This document shows positions 42,047-49,066 of a stretch of 64,000 nt of DNA, one piece after another. The DNA lies in assembly GCA_019638625.1 (NCBI GenBank), contig JAHBTK010000003.1, positions 1 to 64,000 of the forward strand, in the 5' to 3' direction. Numbering within the stretch: the first letter of the stretch is position 1; each line of letters begins with the position of its first letter. The DNA comes from Chitinophagaceae bacterium (lineage in GTDB: Bacteria; Bacteroidota; Bacteroidia; Chitinophagales; Chitinophagaceae). The notes beneath the pieces were generated by a model. It did no database searches. It was not told the origin of the DNA and was given only the letters and a program-made list of their open reading frames with translations. Position numbers and translations under genes: made by a program.

Positions 42047-42080
42047 ACAAAAACAAACCCTGCCCGCATCGCAGGCAGGG
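42047..42080 (-). terminator. Terminator of the lipoprotein gene at 42139, copy 2 of the duplicated segment
   Basis: Stem CCCTGCC (42058-42064) with GGCAGGG (42074-42080), T-run on the minus strand (TTTGTTTTTG). It ends the unit 59 bases after the stop. Confidence 0.85.
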
Positions 42081-42138
42081 ATGTACAGCACCCGTTGTTA
42101 ATAAGAAATAAAATCCCGGTATTATAATACGATTTTGG

Positions 42139-42804
42139 TTAGGGCTTATATATTTCCCATTTGGTCGCCTGGTTGGGGCTGTTTCTTTGCATAAGCCTGA
42201 TCCGGGTATCTCCGTTAAGAGTCGCTTCATTCATGATATACCAGCCCCGCTCAAAAGCGCTTTCGATGGACACATGCTTGAAGTCATTGTTCGTGGAGAA
42301 GTCATGTATGATCCAATGGTTTTCTTTTTGTCGCCAGGGCTCTACACTGTTGCCCTGTACGTTATCCGCGTGAAGCGCCCTGTGCGACTGGTCTTGGGTA
42401 TAATATCTGAAATAAATTTTCCTGTTGTCAACCTCTACATACAGCAGCCGTGCATGTTGACTGGACGATAGTCCTGGAATAGAACTCCCTGGTGGCAAAA
42501 AATCGGTTTTAATATTGACTTTCCCTTTCGCTCCACTGACGATCAGGCTCAGGGTATTATCCTGGAAAATATGGCCGTTCTTCCGGCGGCCAAACCATCC
42601 ATCGAACTCTATGTAGCGATGATCCGGTAGCGAGGGGTTCAGGCGAGGGTCCCGGGCAATATAAACGCCATCGAATTTGGTGTCCCCGCTCGGCAGTCCT
42701 ATTATATCCTGATCCTGCTTTTCTTTTTTACAGGAGGCCGCCAGCATCAACTGGCAAACGAATACCGCCAGCAGTACGCGCAGTGTGTTAGTTAATTTTT
42801 TCAT
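42139..42804 (-). CDS. Lipoprotein of unknown function
   Basis: 221 residues with a lipoprotein signal (VLLAVFVCQLMLAASC, Cys near 25). The body has strands with many aromatic residues: HRYIEFDGWFGRRKNGHIFQDNTLSLIVSG and RLLYVEVDNRKIYFRYYTQDQS, ending TLNGDTRIRLMQRNSPNQATKWEIYKP. No family recognised. It belongs to a duplicated cassette: a degraded copy of its 3' end and an almost identical terminator lie at 40539-40712, and the same upstream motif precedes the IPT/TIG gene. Confidence 0.78.
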   Translation of the reverse strand: MKKLTNTLRVLLAVFVCQLMLAASCKKEKQDQDIIGLPSGDTKFDGVYIARDPRLNPSLPDHRYIEFDGWFGRRKNGHIFQDNTLSLIVSGAKGKVNIKTDFLPPGSSIPGLSSSQHARLLYVEVDNRKIYFRYYTQDQSHRALHADNVQGNSVEPWRQKENHWIIHDFSTNNDFKHVSIESAFERGWYIMNEATLNGDTRIRLMQRNSPNQATKWEIYKP

Positions 42805-42827
42805 CTTTTCCCTTGATTATTGTAACA

Positions 42828-42874
42828 CTAAATTGAGAAGATGGCAGCAGTTGTACAATACCGTAATGATGTGA
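42828..42874 (-). promoter_or_regulatory. Shared upstream motif, copy in front of the 42139 lipoprotein gene
   Basis: CTAAATTG, 20 bases, CAATACCGTAATGATGTGA on the plus strand, 24 bases upstream of the ATG at 42804. Identical spacing to the copy at 41963-42009. Confidence 0.6.
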
Positions 42875-43054
42875 TAGCTCTCCCAGGGTTTGCTTCTTCT
42901 TCCGAATGTTCGGGACGGTTGGGATCGCGAAGACGAACCCTTTTTTCGTGTCTGCGAGTAACCCATTAGTGGTCTCAATCACTGAACCGTGACAGAAAAA
43001 TTGATCTTGCATAGCTATGGCACGCGAAAGATCGCCAAGAAAGAATCGGCCCTG

Positions 43055-43240
43055 AAAAGGGAACTGTTTGTACGCCCTTAGCGCTCCATAGCGGCTTTGC
43101 GTGAAAGACGATGGCCGTGGAAAGACTCAGATATGGCACGCCAAGATCGCAAAAGGCGGGGCAAAAGATCACAAAGAATGAAGCATTTCGAAAAAGGGAA
43201 CTGTTTGTACGCTTAGCGTTTCATTGCGGCTTTGCGTGAA
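43055..43240. repeat. Imperfect direct repeat (two copies)
   Basis: Copy 1 at 43055-43113 and copy 2 at 43192-43240 share AAAAGGGAACTGTTTGTACG and GCGGCTTTGCGTGAAAGA, with a few changes and a small gap. Short phrases such as CTTTGCGTGAAA are frequent in intergenic DNA of this phylum. Confidence 0.8.
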
Positions 43241-43285
43241 AGATGATGCCGTTTAATTCAAATTCTCGACCTATTGCTCCAGCCA

Positions 43286-43921
43286 TCAAACCAGCTTTTC
43301 GTTGAGCGCTTTGCTAACGGCTTCTATCTGCGAGTTCACGTGCAGCTTTTCATAAATTCTTTTGATGTGGGTGCGCACCGTATCAATGCTGATGTAAAGC
43401 TCTGCGGCTATCATCTTGTAGCTGTTGCCCTGAGAAAGAGAACGTAAAATAGTTATCTCACGGGGAGTAAGATGATAGTCCTGCGGGGTTCCGCCGGGTA
43501 GCTCCTGCATTTTGCCAATTACCTTGCGGGCAATGGCGGGACTCATTGGCGCACCCCCTTCCAGTAGTTCTTTGATGGCAGGAACAAGCTTATCCGATAT
43601 TGATTTCTTCAGCATGTACCCGTTTGCACCAGCATATATCGCGTCAAGTACATTGCTGTTATCATCAAAAACAGTCAGCATAAGAATTTGCACCTCCCGG
43701 TTGAAGCTGCGGATTTTCTTTAACGCATCAATGCCGGTCATTCCGGGCATATCGATATCCATCAGTATAACATCGGGATTTAGCTCTTTTACCTGTTGCT
43801 CCGCTTCCATACACTGCCCGAATGCTCCGCATATCCTGTAGTTCTCGGCCAACTCCAGCATGCAGCACAAAGTCTCCCGCAGGTTATCGTTGTCTTCATA
43901 TATCAGTATGTTTACCTGCAT
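43286..43921 (-). CDS. NarL/LuxR-family response regulator
   Basis: 211 residues. Receiver with EDN at 9-11, phospho-acceptor Asp55 in VILMDIDMPGMTG and the Lys motif MLKKSI. C-terminal LuxR helix-turn-helix: LTPREITILRSLSQGNSYKMIAAELYISIDTVRTHIKRIYEKLHVNSQ. Partner of the kinase encoded 61 bases upstream on the same strand. Target genes unknown. Confidence 0.93.
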   Translation of the reverse strand: MQVNILIYEDNDNLRETLCCMLELAENYRICGAFGQCMEAEQQVKELNPDVILMDIDMPGMTGIDALKKIRSFNREVQILMLTVFDDNSNVLDAIYAGANGYMLKKSISDKLVPAIKELLEGGAPMSPAIARKVIGKMQELPGGTPQDYHLTPREITILRSLSQGNSYKMIAAELYISIDTVRTHIKRIYEKLHVNSQIEAVSKALNEKLV

Positions 43922-43982
43922 GGATATTTGTTTCCGCTTGAAAAATGCAATTTACTATCTGTATTTTTTCCCGGCTATACCC

Positions 43983-46355
43983 TTATGATGTGATGCGTTT
44001 CTCCAGTGTTACCACTGTTCCTTCCCCTGGTTTTGACGCAATGTGCAGGGTTCCACCTATCGCTCTCGCCCGTGTCTCCATATTCTTCAGCCCGTTGCCC
44101 CTGTTTACCGTCGCGGGGTCAAAGCCCGCTCCATTATCTGTAATGGTCATCCGAAGGCTGTTTTCCCGTCTGTCTATCATAACGGTAACAACCGCTGCAC
44201 TGCTGTATTTCACAATATTGTTCAGCGCTTCCTTAAAGATCAGGTACAGGAATTTTCGTTCTTCAGGCTTCAGCCCGGGTATATCATGTAATTGGGCGGT
44301 TTCAAAATGGCAGGTGATGCCCGCGGGTTCCAGCAGTTCCACCGAAAATTCCTTCATCCGGAGCAACAGGCGTTCCACGGTATCATGCTGCGGGTTGATA
44401 GCCCATACAATATCACTCATGTTTTCCATCATGCTGCCGGCATATTCCTTTATTTTTCCAAGATAGGACCTGCTTTCCCTGGCTTCCTGTGTCATCGCCA
44501 GCTTGCTCAGGATGTGGATACTGGTAAGGGTAGAGCCCATTTCATCATGGAGATCCCGGGCTATTGCATCCCGCAGCTTTTCTTCCGCCAGCAGTTTAGC
44601 CAGCCGTTCCGCGCACACAGCCGATATCTTTTGCAACAGGGCAATGTGCCGCTCCGTATAAAAATTTTTGCGGGTGTTTTCGGAATCAATAATGCCAAAA
44701 ACTTTTCCATTTATAAAAATAGGGACGGTTATCTCCGATGTCCTGGCGGCATCGTCTACAATATACCGTTCGTCTTTACCGGCATCTGCAATGATCTCCG
44801 GCTTTCCCGTAACAGCCACTGTTCCCACAATGCCCTTGCCAAAGGGGATTTCGATAGGATTAAACACCAAACGTTTCTCCCCGATTTTTTTGGGGCCTGC
44901 GGCGGCAGTTTGCACCAGCACCTTTCTTTCTTCGTCTGTCCTGTACACCACACAATCCTCAAAATACAACAGCAGGATACAGTTATTGGCAATATCCCAC
45001 AGGATATCCTCTACCGTATTCCTCCCGTACAGCGATATGGCAAACTGGTTCACTATCCGCTCATCTTCCAGTTCATGCGTTACCCGTTCCTGCTCCTTCA
45101 TTTGCTCTATCTTTCTTTTCATACGTATCCTGTAAGCCAGCAGCCAGGCAATCGCCGCGGCGGCTACAAACAGCAGGATAAATACATACTGCAGTAACGA
45201 AGCTCTTTTTGCCTTCGATTGTGTCAGCTCCTGCTGCGTTTTAAGCAAGGCTATTTCCTGCCCCTTTTTTTCCGACTCATAGCGCTCTTTCAGCTCGGCC
45301 GTCCTGGCCAGTTGTGCAGCCAGGTTCAGGGAGTCCTTTAGTATATTATGTGTCTGTAAATAGGAATGGGCGTTTTTCCAGTCACCCGTACGTTCATACA
45401 ACCGCGCTAAAATAGTAGCGGCATCTAACTGGTAATTGGTCGCTTTTAAATCCTGGCTGATACCGTAAGACTGCAACAGGTAGGTTTCCGCCGCGCGATA
45501 GCGGTGCAGTTCCATCAGTGTTTTGCCGATGGACAATGCCTCATACGCCAGGTCGGCCTGGTTATTGATGCGCTGAAAGGTTTGGTAGGCTTTTTGAAAA
45601 TACAGGAGCGCATCGGAAAATTGTCCTGTGCTGAAATAGGTTTCACCCATGTTTTCGTGTATCATGGCCACCTGGTAGGGGCTGCCATTATTTTGTTGCG
45701 CCAGTTGCAGTCCCCGTTCCAAAACAGCCAGGCTGCTGTCGGGCAATTCCATCTTCCTGTAAAGAATACTCAGGCTGACGGTGGTATTAATATAGCGGAA
45801 ATAATCCTGCTGCTGTTCAAAGCCGTCCAGGGCCTGCTGAAAATACCGGGAAGCTCTCCGGGTGTCGCCGGACTCCCGGTACACGATAGCAAGTTGCCTG
45901 CTGATATCTGTCTGTAACGGGATATCGCTTATTAAAACGCTTAACGAATCTCCTTCCAGTAAATGCTGAAGCGCCTGCGCGTAATGGCTTTTCTGAGTAA
46001 GTACTTCTCCCAGGTTGATGCTAATCCGTATGATGTCCCTGTCGGATTGCAGATCCCGGTATCCCTGCAGCGCTTTTTCGAGGTATGCCAACGATGAGTC
46101 CAGGTTGCCTTTATGCCTGAACGCCCAGCCGATGGTGTTATAAGCGCCCGCCACCGCTTCTTTGTGATCCTGTTTTTCCGCTTCTCTCAAAACTTCTCCT
46201 GCTATCATCAGGGCAGAGTCCGCGTTTCTGAAAGCCAACGCAAAAGCGGTTGTAGCTTTCGACACCAATTTGTCATTAGCGCCTTTCTCCTGCGACAAAG
46301 CAGGTACAGAACAAAAAAGCAACACAAAAAACAACAGGCGGTGGCTGAAATACAT
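43983..46355 (-). CDS. TPR-GAF hybrid sensor histidine kinase
   Basis: 790 residues. Signal peptide, then TPR-type repeats (about 25-350, such as AYNTIGWAFRHKGNLDSSLAYLEKAL) in the periplasm, one span at about 388-408, a coiled coil, a GAF domain (about 437-590, VGTVAVTGKPEIIADAGKD), phospho-accepting His603 in RDLHDEMGSTLTSIHILSKLA, N-box EALNNIVKYS and ATP sites DNGAGF and GNGLKNM. It likely senses a periplasmic signal through the TPRs and a cytoplasmic one through GAF. The linked regulator gene is downstream. Confidence 0.92.
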   Translation of the reverse strand: MYFSHRLLFFVLLFCSVPALSQEKGANDKLVSKATTAFALAFRNADSALMIAGEVLREAEKQDHKEAVAGAYNTIGWAFRHKGNLDSSLAYLEKALQGYRDLQSDRDIIRISINLGEVLTQKSHYAQALQHLLEGDSLSVLISDIPLQTDISRQLAIVYRESGDTRRASRYFQQALDGFEQQQDYFRYINTTVSLSILYRKMELPDSSLAVLERGLQLAQQNNGSPYQVAMIHENMGETYFSTGQFSDALLYFQKAYQTFQRINNQADLAYEALSIGKTLMELHRYRAAETYLLQSYGISQDLKATNYQLDAATILARLYERTGDWKNAHSYLQTHNILKDSLNLAAQLARTAELKERYESEKKGQEIALLKTQQELTQSKAKRASLLQYVFILLFVAAAAIAWLLAYRIRMKRKIEQMKEQERVTHELEDERIVNQFAISLYGRNTVEDILWDIANNCILLLYFEDCVVYRTDEERKVLVQTAAAGPKKIGEKRLVFNPIEIPFGKGIVGTVAVTGKPEIIADAGKDERYIVDDAARTSEITVPIFINGKVFGIIDSENTRKNFYTERHIALLQKISAVCAERLAKLLAEEKLRDAIARDLHDEMGSTLTSIHILSKLAMTQEARESRSYLGKIKEYAGSMMENMSDIVWAINPQHDTVERLLLRMKEFSVELLEPAGITCHFETAQLHDIPGLKPEERKFLYLIFKEALNNIVKYSSAAVVTVMIDRRENSLRMTITDNGAGFDPATVNRGNGLKNMETRARAIGGTLHIASKPGEGTVVTLEKRITS

Positions 46356-46775
46356 ATGGAGTGACTACTATCAAATAAAAATACAACTTAAATGCTCAAA
46401 AGCAGGCGCATTTCAAATTTTCGCAATAAGGAAACAGCCAGCAAGAATAGGACAACAACCAGCATATCCTCCGCTAGCGGGGGTTGAAGCATAGAACTAA
46501 ATCAATGTAACTTGTGAGGGGGTGGATATCCTCCCAAGTCCTCCCCCTCGGCAAATTGCTGATGATGCAGGTTGATTCCCCCTCCCAAGGGGGAGATGAT
46601 ACTGGTTGACGATAAGAGTTCCGATAATAAAACAATCAAACCTTTGCTAATCAAAAAGTCAGCAAATAACTATAAAGCGAATTGAAATACACCCTCAAAA
46701 GCAGCAGGTGTATCTATATTTGATTTCCTGTTGTAACCAGTTACCTTTTGTCAATTTCCTGCTTCACCTGTTCCT
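46356..46775. other. Gene-free interval with C/G-rich hairpins
   Basis: 420 bases without a credible ORF. A 7-bp hairpin TCCCCCT/AGGGGGA (46577-46594) and an upstream CCTCCCAAGTCCTCCCCCT phrase are typical of dispersed intergenic repeats in Bacteroidota. No promoter was found with confidence. Confidence 0.65.
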
Positions 46776-47135
46776 CTATTTTCTTAGAATTTTTTCCATT
46801 TTCCTGCCTTTGGCCAATTCGTCGATCATTTTGTCCAAATAGCGGATCTGCCTCATCAACATCTCTTCAATTTCTTCTATGCGATAACCGCAAATTACCC
46901 CTGTAATTTTTGAGGCATTGGGGTTGATTTGTGGCGCCTGCCCGAAAAAATCTTTAAAATTGGTTTTATCATCAAGATGCTGTTGCAAGGTTTGTTCGTT
47001 ATATCCTGTAAGCCAGAAGATAATTTCATCCACCTCTGCTTTGGTTTTGCCTTTTTTCTCTGCTTTTGTGATGTAATGGGGATAAACACTCGCAAAAGAC
47101 ATCCGGTACACTCTTTCGTTATTTTTATTATTCAT
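46776..47135 (-). CDS. DUF2200 family protein
   Basis: 119 residues, cytoplasmic. [48 protein letters not shown] is the family opening, and [49 protein letters not shown] is the highly conserved end. Found in many bacteria as a single gene; function unknown. It lies in an accessory stretch with gene remnants. Confidence 0.9.
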   Translation of the reverse strand: MNNKNNERVYRMSFASVYPHYITKAEKKGKTKAEVDEIIFWLTGYNEQTLQQHLDDKTNFKDFFGQAPQINPNASKITGVICGYRIEEIEEMLMRQIRYLDKMIDELAKGRKMEKILRK

Positions 47136-47144
47136 TGTTCATTA

Positions 47145-47330
47145 TTACTGATTTTCAAAATTAGTTGTCTTTTTTTGGCTGAACAGAAATGCGCTGACAA
47201 GGGCAACCACTAATCCTATGGGCAACACTTCCGGACACGTAATTAAACCCACGAAAAGCGGGGTTTTGTACATCTCTCTGAAGTTTGCCATTTCTGCCGT
47301 CCGGGCTCCACTGCGGGAATTGTATCGTGA
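47145..47330 (-). pseudogene. C-terminal remnant of a DUF4199-like membrane protein
   Basis: Minus strand reads ANFREMYKTPLFVGLITCP then EVLPIGLVVALVSAFLFSQK and a stop. The phrase FREMYKxPLFxxLITxxEVLPxGLxxALxSAxxxxxK is like the last helix of DUF4199 proteins. The upstream sequence loses the reading frame and no start is found, so this is the tail of a lost gene. Family call by recollection. Confidence 0.5.
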
Positions 47331-47357
47331 AATTCCTGCAAAAACGCCAAACCCATA

Positions 47358-48167
47358 TTATAGTCTGCCATTCTTGTTGTCATACGCTTGTTTTATCTTG
47401 TCAGTTGTCAATTCAACTGCTCTATCAATATCTATTTTACTAACATCAATATCAAATACTTTTTTTTCGTCTTTAAACACCTGGTAAATGAAATAATCTT
47501 CTCGCCAATCTTTTTGACTTATCTCAATTCCGGATCGTCCTTTTTTAAAAACAAGTTTGTGAGTAATTGAATTGATGTCGAATGGTGAAGTCAAGTCACT
47601 GTCCAAAGTAAGTTTGTATCCTACCTCTTCAAGGTGTTGTTTTGACGCTTTTTTTAACCTACTAAAAAATGTCGGTTTGCTTCTGTCAGGAATTTTTCCA
47701 AATTGCCTTTCGAATGCCTTGTCTTTAAGATTTTGAATATGGTTTGTGTCAAGCCATATTTCTGTTGTCAAAATGTTTTTGTTTCTTTTGAAAAGCTTGG
47801 CTGTATTTTCTAAGACTCCTGTCAATCCATTTTTTCCTCCTGCGTAGTAGTCAAAATGGTCGTAATTGTTTTCACTTTCCCAAAGTGCTAAGTCCTCAAA
47901 ACTTAAACAATTCACATTGTCATTATAGTCTGCCGGGACGTTATTACTTACCCGTCTAATTATAGAATGAAACCAACTATCATCAGCGCAAATCTCTATT
48001 TGAATGTTTGACCTCCCGTTTCTATAAACCAAATAATTGTCAGCTCGGAAATTGCCCACTTTTTTTGCTGTTAATAATTTAAAGCCAAAGTCGGTTACCA
48101 AAAAGTCAAAAGCCTTCTTGATTTTGTCAAGGGTTGTCGCTTTGAATATTTGGTCAAATAGTCTCAT
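47358..48167 (-). CDS. Hypothetical protein with an internal duplication
   Basis: 269 residues, no signal or span. Two halves look alike: DFLVTDFGFKLLTAKKV then LVYRNGRSNIQIEICADDSWFHSIIRR (about 20-75), and HLEEVGYKLTLDSDLTSP then LVFKKGRSGIEISQKDWREDYFIYQV (about 175-235). Each has a helix, G-(F/Y)-K-L, a strand pair with (R/K)-(N/K)-G-R-S, and an acidic-aromatic segment. The family is not recognised; the shape suggests a duplicated small alpha/beta unit as in some immunity proteins, which is speculation. Confidence 0.78.
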   Translation of the reverse strand: MRLFDQIFKATTLDKIKKAFDFLVTDFGFKLLTAKKVGNFRADNYLVYRNGRSNIQIEICADDSWFHSIIRRVSNNVPADYNDNVNCLSFEDLALWESENNYDHFDYYAGGKNGLTGVLENTAKLFKRNKNILTTEIWLDTNHIQNLKDKAFERQFGKIPDRSKPTFFSRLKKASKQHLEEVGYKLTLDSDLTSPFDINSITHKLVFKKGRSGIEISQKDWREDYFIYQVFKDEKKVFDIDVSKIDIDRAVELTTDKIKQAYDNKNGRL

Positions 48168-48235
48168 TTTTAATTTTTCATTTTAGTTATTCATTCCTCC
48201 ACATATTGCCCAACCACCTGTCGTTTTCTGTTAGC

Positions 48236-48775
48236 CTAATGGTATGGCATTAAAGTACTGATAAAACCTATAAATGCCATAAATAAAATAATCAAAAGCA
48301 AAAGTATGCCTGTCTTTCGTGTCTTAACTTGATATGATACAAAAAATGAAAGAACCGTACTCAAAAAAGCTATACCAATTACTCCGGCACAAAAGTCAAT
48401 CAAACGTCCTTTTAATAAGTTGCCATTTTCGACCAACAGTTTAATAAACTGAAATACAAATTCAGCAATAAAGCAAGCAATCGCACCGGTAAGGGTCAGT
48501 CTAAAAATTGAAAAGGAACTATCCTGTCTAACCAATTTCTTAATAAAAACTATAAGTATTGTTAACAGCAATACTAACAGCAAAAATCCGCTCACGTTAA
48601 TTGGCGTATATGGGATATGTTCAGGAATATTAAGCCCGGAAAAATCAAGCAACCACCATTCAAAGAGAAGTCCAATTAGTAACAGTCCGCTAAAAATTAT
48701 TGTCTGTTTTTTCAAAATTCCAGGAGGTTTTATTAAATGTCCCGCATCAATTGCATTTCCACTAAAATACGCCAT
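48236..48775 (-). CDS. Hypothetical inner-membrane protein
   Basis: 179 residues from ATG 48775 (MAYFSGNAIDAGHLIKPPGILKK), with about five spans (ILKKQTIIFSGLLLIGLLFEWWLL, VSGFLLLVLLLTILIVFIKKL, FRLTLTGAIACFIAEFVFQFIKLL, and two at the end). A few charged loops and no recognisable motif. It may belong to a family of small membrane proteins in Bacteroidota of unknown function. The gene stands alone, 68 bases upstream of the duplicated-domain gene. Confidence 0.75.
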   Translation of the reverse strand: MAYFSGNAIDAGHLIKPPGILKKQTIIFSGLLLIGLLFEWWLLDFSGLNIPEHIPYTPINVSGFLLLVLLLTILIVFIKKLVRQDSSFSIFRLTLTGAIACFIAEFVFQFIKLLVENGNLLKGRLIDFCAGVIGIAFLSTVLSFFVSYQVKTRKTGILLLLIILFMAFIGFISTLMPYH

Positions 48776-49066
48776 AAAATCAACCACCTAAAATACTTCA
48801 ACTTCCTGGTTTCTGAGCTTTTACATATATTTCTGCCACCGATGTTGTTATCGCGCCAATACAATTTTTCATTCACTCTCAATATACCCGTATTCAAGGG
48901 ATTTTTTATCACAAATGTTTATCCGGCGTATTTCAGGACGCGTATTATAAAAACACAGTAATCTGCTTTATTAACACAATTAAAAATGGTAAAAAATACC
49001 GAACTTTAGGGTTTACCGTATAAGAGTGAACCTCTGTCCGCCATAACCAAACCAGGGATTGTTTGA

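Larger units (their letters stand above)
42805..43285. other. Gene-free interval with a two-copy repeat
   Basis: 481 bases with no credible ORF. It contains the promoter-like motif near 42828-42874 and two copies of a unit of about 100 bases: 43014-43113 and 43132-43240. Each carries AAAAGGGAACTGTTTGTACG and ends GCGGCTTTGCGTGAAAGAyGATG. No terminator for upstream genes is obvious. Confidence 0.7.

Noticed and set aside
43055..43240. CRISPR or mobile element from the two-copy repeat
   Set aside because: Only two diverged copies, no inverted ends and no transposase; fits common intergenic repeats of the phylum.
46577..46594. Terminator for the TPR-GAF kinase
   Set aside because: It lies upstream of that gene's start and has no T-run; looks like a dispersed C/G-rich repeat.
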